From positions 1,797,808-1,806,114 of the forward strand of contig CM001047.1 in NCBI GenBank assembly GCA_000183865.1: DNA of 8,307 bases, read 5' to 3'. The DNA comes from Listeria marthii FSL S4-120. GTDB lineage: Bacteria > Bacillota > Bacilli > Lactobacillales > Listeriaceae. The first letter of the stretch is position 1; each line of letters opens with the position of its first letter. The notes beneath the pieces were generated by a model. That model ran no database searches. It was not told the origin of the DNA and saw only the letters and a program-made list of their open reading frames with translations. Shown here in pieces: positions 5,925 through 8,307 of the stretch. A program made the translations under genes and the position numbers.

Positions 5925-6197
5925 TTATTTACCTAATTTTTGGTTATGGAATTTTTCCATGATACCTTCGCGGCTAAGAAGATTGCGAACTGTATCAGAT
6001 GGTTTTGCACCATTATGCATCCATTTCAAAGTTGCTTCTTCGTCGATTTTCACTTCAACCGGATCAAGTAATGGATTATAAGTACCAATAGTTTCGATTG
6101 AACGGCCATCACGTGGGAAACGAGAATCAGCGACTACAATACGGTAGAAAGGTTTCTTTTTAGAACCAATACGTTTTAAACGAATTTTAACTGCCAT
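5925..6197 (-). CDS. rpsP: Small ribosomal subunit protein bS16
   Basis: This encodes bS16, 90 residues, normal length. bS16 binds 16S rRNA in the 5' and central domains and helps 30S assembly. The sequence [20 protein letters not shown] and the following [12 protein letters not shown] are the family signature, followed by [10 protein letters not shown] (about 35-44). The start has GGAGGTG (6208-6214) 10 bases upstream. In B. subtilis ffh precedes rpsP; here the toroid protein gene and the surface protein gene lie upstream. rpsP has a strong promoter of its own (6237-6265) and is transcribed with khpA. Confidence 0.98.
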   Translation of the reverse strand: MAVKIRLKRIGSKKKPFYRIVVADSRFPRDGRSIETIGTYNPLLDPVEVKIDEEATLKWMHNGAKPSDTVRNLLSREGIMEKFHNQKLGK

Positions 6198-6236
6198 AGT
6201 TTAATTACACCTCCATAAAGTCTTACACAAGTATAT

Positions 6237-6265
6237 ATATTACCAGTAAAGGATTTGTTTGTAAA
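6237..6265 (-). promoter_or_regulatory. rpsP promoter, extended -10 type
   Basis: On the minus strand TTTACA (6260-6265, five of six) is followed after 17 bases by TAATAT (6237-6242, four of six), with TGG just before the -10 as an extended element. The leader to rpsP is about 35 bases. A 7-bp inverted repeat, TGTAAAG / CTTTACA with an 8-base gap (6260-6281), covers the -35 element. Confidence 0.82.
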
Positions 6266-6281
6266 GTGTTTTTTCTTTACA
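6260..6281. repeat. Inverted repeat over the rpsP -35 element
   Basis: TGTAAAG and CTTTACA form a perfect 7-bp dyad with an 8-base A/T-rich gap. One arm contains the whole -35 hexamer of rpsP. It could be an operator, or a hairpin in read-through RNA from the gene upstream; there is no U-run after it, so it is not a terminator. Confidence 0.5.
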
Positions 6282-6299
6282 GAGGATATTTTTTTCTTT

Positions 6300-7958
6300 T
6301 TATTTTACGGTTTCGGCTTCATTGCTTAGTTTTCCTTGTTTTAGAAGGTGATAATAGCGCACATATCCGGAAATATTATGCTCTACATCATCAATTCTGA
6401 CGCGGAAAGACTGGTGGCGAATGAAGAAACTGCCGTCTATTCGCGCTGGATTTTTATAGTACATCGCAAGCTCTGGATAAAAATAGCCATTTAATTGGTA
6501 AAGCGCGCGTTTGTTAATAGTTTTTTCTAGTTCGTCTAGCGGGTAATCCCGCAGTAACGTTCCTAGCCCTTCTGTTTCCATCCGGAGTGACATTTCTTTT
6601 GTAGCGACCGTAAGCTCTAAAAATGTTGGAAAAGTGGTTTCGCGCTCGTAAATAAACGGCAGGTTGTCAAACGCATTTTTTAATCCGAATTCGTAGTATG
6701 CCGCATCTGGAATATATTTCGTAATTTCATTGGCGCAGTAGCTCAACCAGTGATCATGATTTTGCCAGTAGTTATCGCGAATAAAATGATCAAACGATTT
6801 TGCTGCTGCGTCTAACCATTTGGAATCGCGGTCAATTTCATATAAGCGAAGTAAGCCAAATACCGCCTCTCCGTCGTAGTAAATAATCCGAAAAACGTCT
6901 TTTACTTCTAAGGAAGGATATTCCAAAACATGCGTAAACTTCCCGTCGTCTGCTTGCAAGGAAAGAATCGCATTGGCTATTTTCCGACATAGTGGTAAAT
7001 AGGTTTTCGTTCCAGTAATCTTCATGTATTTCGTTAAAGCAAGCAATGTTGCCGCGGAACCACCTAATTTCACTTCACGTAATTCTGGTTCAATTAGAAA
7101 AGCTACATCGTCTTTTTCATAAATGAAGTTTTGCTCTAAATAGGTTAAAGCGCTCGTTGCTGCTTCTAAAATAGCTTGGTCTTCTGTTAACTCATAAGCT
7201 TCTAACATCGAATAAGTTGTACTTGCGTGGCGCAAACTATTGTAGTGTTTAATTTTTTTATCAAAACAAGCAAACCAGCCGTAGTTGAATTCGCCCGTTT
7301 GATTTACTTGGCTCGCTAAATAATTCCCAGCATTTCCAACTAGTTCAGAAACTGTATCCGGGGTTAATTGTTCGGTATTTCTGCGACCGTGTTCGAGCTC
7401 GCTTGTTTCTAACTCATGGATGTTCTTCCCGTCAAAAAACCATCCTACTGTATTGAAAGTGACAATGGTTGAATCTACCGTTAAGTTCAATTGTGCTTGG
7501 TTTTTATTTGTTTGAATTAAATATCTATTCATATTTTCAACGTTGATAGCCAACCCTTCATCACCTGGTAAAAGGATAGCATTCGCATTAATTTCCTGTT
7601 CCATTAAAGCCATTTTAAAATTTTCATTTAAGGCAATGCCTCGTCTATAATAATTTTTCTTTGTTTTTAATGCTTTTTTATTCCATTCGCCTAAATTTTC
7701 CAGTTGGTAATTCACTGCAACATCAATTTTAAAGGAAATTGCTTCTTCGGTTTGATTTTTCAGTGCACTTTTTTTCATTTCATTGATTAAATTGGCTAGG
7801 CAAAGATAGCTAAAGTTTATGACTGTAGCTCGTTTATCTTTATAACCGATTGTTAGAAAACCATGCCATTTTCCGTTGTAAGTGGCGTGCTCTTCGGCTT
7901 CTGTTAATTGATCGATAATTTTATTTTCAAGTTCATCTAATACACCTCTCCAAGGCAT
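6300..7958 (-). CDS. Cytoplasmic alpha/alpha-toroid protein, six-hairpin glycosidase-like, substrate unknown
   Basis: I do not recognise a characterised family member. The 552-residue protein has no signal peptide and no membrane segment. Residues 1-200 are mixed; a notable block is YYRRGIALNENFKMALMEQEINANAILLPGD (starting at 103). From about 205 to 540 repeated helical pairs are visible: LRHASTTYSMLEAYELTEDQ (242-261), KLGGSAATLLALTKYMKITG (297-316), IANAILSLQADDGKF (327-341), YYDGEAVFGLLRLYEID (360-376), WLDAAAKSFDHFI (381-393). Such Gly/Ala-rich paired helices are typical of alpha/alpha toroids: glycosidases, N-acylglucosamine epimerases, C5-epimerases and lanthionine cyclases. The ATG at 7956-7958 is 8 bases after AAGGAG; the in-frame GTG at 7965 overlaps that site. 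It follows the LPSTG gene on the same strand by 73 bases, which hints at a cell-surface polymer role. Confidence is high for the gene and moderate for the fold. Confidence 0.8.
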   Translation of the reverse strand: MPWRGVLDELENKIIDQLTEAEEHATYNGKWHGFLTIGYKDKRATVINFSYLCLANLINEMKKSALKNQTEEAISFKIDVAVNYQLENLGEWNKKALKTKKNYYRRGIALNENFKMALMEQEINANAILLPGDEGLAINVENMNRYLIQTNKNQAQLNLTVDSTIVTFNTVGWFFDGKNIHELETSELEHGRRNTEQLTPDTVSELVGNAGNYLASQVNQTGEFNYGWFACFDKKIKHYNSLRHASTTYSMLEAYELTEDQAILEAATSALTYLEQNFIYEKDDVAFLIEPELREVKLGGSAATLLALTKYMKITGTKTYLPLCRKIANAILSLQADDGKFTHVLEYPSLEVKDVFRIIYYDGEAVFGLLRLYEIDRDSKWLDAAAKSFDHFIRDNYWQNHDHWLSYCANEITKYIPDAAYYEFGLKNAFDNLPFIYERETTFPTFLELTVATKEMSLRMETEGLGTLLRDYPLDELEKTINKRALYQLNGYFYPELAMYYKNPARIDGSFFIRHQSFRVRIDDVEHNISGYVRYYHLLKQGKLSNEAETVK

Positions 7959-7966
7959 ATGTCCCA

Positions 7967-7972
7967 CTCCTT
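7967..7972 (-). promoter_or_regulatory. Ribosome binding site of the toroid protein gene
   Basis: AAGGAG on the minus strand lies 8 bases before the ATG at 7956-7958. It overlaps the GTG at 7965-7967, which excludes that codon as the start. Confidence 0.85.
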
Positions 7973-7980
7973 TTTATAAT

Positions 7981-8015
7981 TTCCCTGCCGCTAAAACTTA
8001 CTTAGCAGCAGGGAA
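7981..8015 (-). other. Strong intergenic hairpin without a U-run
   Basis: TTCCCTGCTGCTAA pairs with TTAGCGGCAGGGAA on the minus-strand RNA: 14 bp with one G-U wobble and a short loop. In plus-strand RNA the same position would be a C-A mismatch, so the structure is better in the sense of the flanking genes. The bases after the stem read AATTATAAAAAGG, with no U-run, so it is not a standard terminator. It stands 8 bases before the ribosome binding site of the next gene. It may stabilise the upstream mRNA, mark a processing site or act as a partial terminator. Confidence 0.75.
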
Positions 8016-8031
8016 TAGATGTTTTGTGGCT

Positions 8032-8307
8032 CTATTTACGGAAAAGACGTAGTAAAAACGCGCCTGCTAGTGAGAATAGTCCAAGTCCAACCCATGGAAG
8101 ACTACTGTTTGTATCTCCAGTTGATGGGAGATCACTTGCTGAGATGGAAGTAGTTCCATCAGCACTATAACCTGAGGAAAGCATTGTTCCTGAACCATTC
8201 GAATCCATGCTCGAAACAGTTATGCCCGTTCCTCCGTTAGAAGTTCCAGTAGTTCCTCCATTGGTAGGAGGGGTTGTTCCTCCGTCAGCGTCAGCGTCAG
8301 CATCGGC
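8032..8307 (-). CDS. C-terminus of an LPXTG cell-wall-anchored surface protein (partial)
   Basis: The last 91 codons of a gene that begins beyond the right edge. In order: an Asp-Ala repeat (1-8), a Gly/Thr/Ser/Asn-rich flexible stretch (9-58), the sortase signal LPSTG (60-64), a hydrophobic segment LPWVGLGLFSLAGAFLL (70-86) and the basic tail RLFRK. This is a complete sorting signal: sortase A would cut between Thr and Gly and link the protein to peptidoglycan. The low-complexity region before it would be the wall-spanning stalk. L. monocytogenes has a large LPXTG protein with Asp-Ala repeats close to ffh (lmo1799, from memory), which fits. The functional N-terminal part is not in the window. 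No classic terminator follows the stop, only the hairpin at 7981-8015. Confidence 0.93.
   Translation of the reverse strand, partial: ADADADADGGTTPPTNGGTTGTSNGGTGITVSSMDSNGSGTMLSSGYSADGTTSISASDLPSTGDTNSSLPWVGLGLFSLAGAFLLRLFRK
8284..8307 (-). repeat. Hexanucleotide repeat encoding Asp-Ala, continuing off the edge
   Basis: Three perfect copies of GTCAGC (8284-8301 as written on the plus strand) and one variant copy (8302-8307) encode alternating Ala and Asp in the surface protein. The unit is 6 bases, so changes in copy number keep the frame and alter only stalk length. The array runs out of the window, so its full size is unknown. Confidence 0.85.

Noticed and set aside
7981..8015. Standard rho-independent terminator
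   Set aside because: No U-run follows the stem on either strand.
1..8307. Mobile element, CRISPR array, tRNA or rRNA
   Set aside because: I saw no transposase, integrase or phage gene, no spaced repeats, no cloverleaf pattern and no rRNA sequence on either strand.

Overview
The window fits a low-GC Gram-positive bacterium. Gene order and protein sequences point to Listeria, most likely the L. monocytogenes/L. innocua group: a Bacillus-type ribosomal maturation cluster (rpsP, KH-domain gene, ylqD, rimM, trmD, rplS) broken by extra genes, with an LPSTG-anchored surface protein nearby. The genus call rests on recall of synteny, not on a search.

Layout, left to right. Positions 1-360 are very AT-rich and almost without genes; a probable minus-strand gene start lies at the extreme edge (TTG codon at 17-19). 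Positions 361-867 hold rplS (minus) with its terminator, a structured 5' leader and its own promoter. Positions 901-2716 hold a plus-strand cassette: a MerR-family regulator behind a promoter with the 19-bp spacer typical of MerR control, a flavodoxin-fold NAD(P)H oxidoreductase overlapping it by one base, and a metallo-beta-lactamase-fold hydrolase. The cassette ends in a hairpin shared with the convergent minus-strand unit. That unit (5568 down to 2747) encodes a class I glutamine amidotransferase-like hydrolase, YlqD, RimM, TrmD and a small YbjQ-like protein, tightly packed. Upstream of it, rpsP and the KH-domain gene form a short unit (6197 to 5678) with a strong promoter and a terminator.

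Positions 6300-7958 encode a 552-residue cytoplasmic protein whose C-terminal two-thirds looks like an alpha/alpha toroid of the six-hairpin glycosidase type. Its substrate is not recognisable. Behind it lies the C-terminus of an LPSTG cell-wall-anchored protein that runs off the right edge, with an Asp-Ala repeat. A strong hairpin without a U-run separates the two genes.

The ribosomal genes work together: S16 and L19 are subunit proteins, RimM matures the 30S subunit, TrmD makes m1G37 in tRNA, and the KH protein binds RNA. The plus-strand cassette looks like a self-regulated redox or electrophile response module inserted between trmD and rplS. I see no tRNA, rRNA, CRISPR, insertion sequence or phage gene. 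The most interesting points are the two interruptions of the ribosomal operon, the sibling promoters of rpsP and rplS, the MerR cassette, and the uncharacterised toroid protein next to the surface protein.
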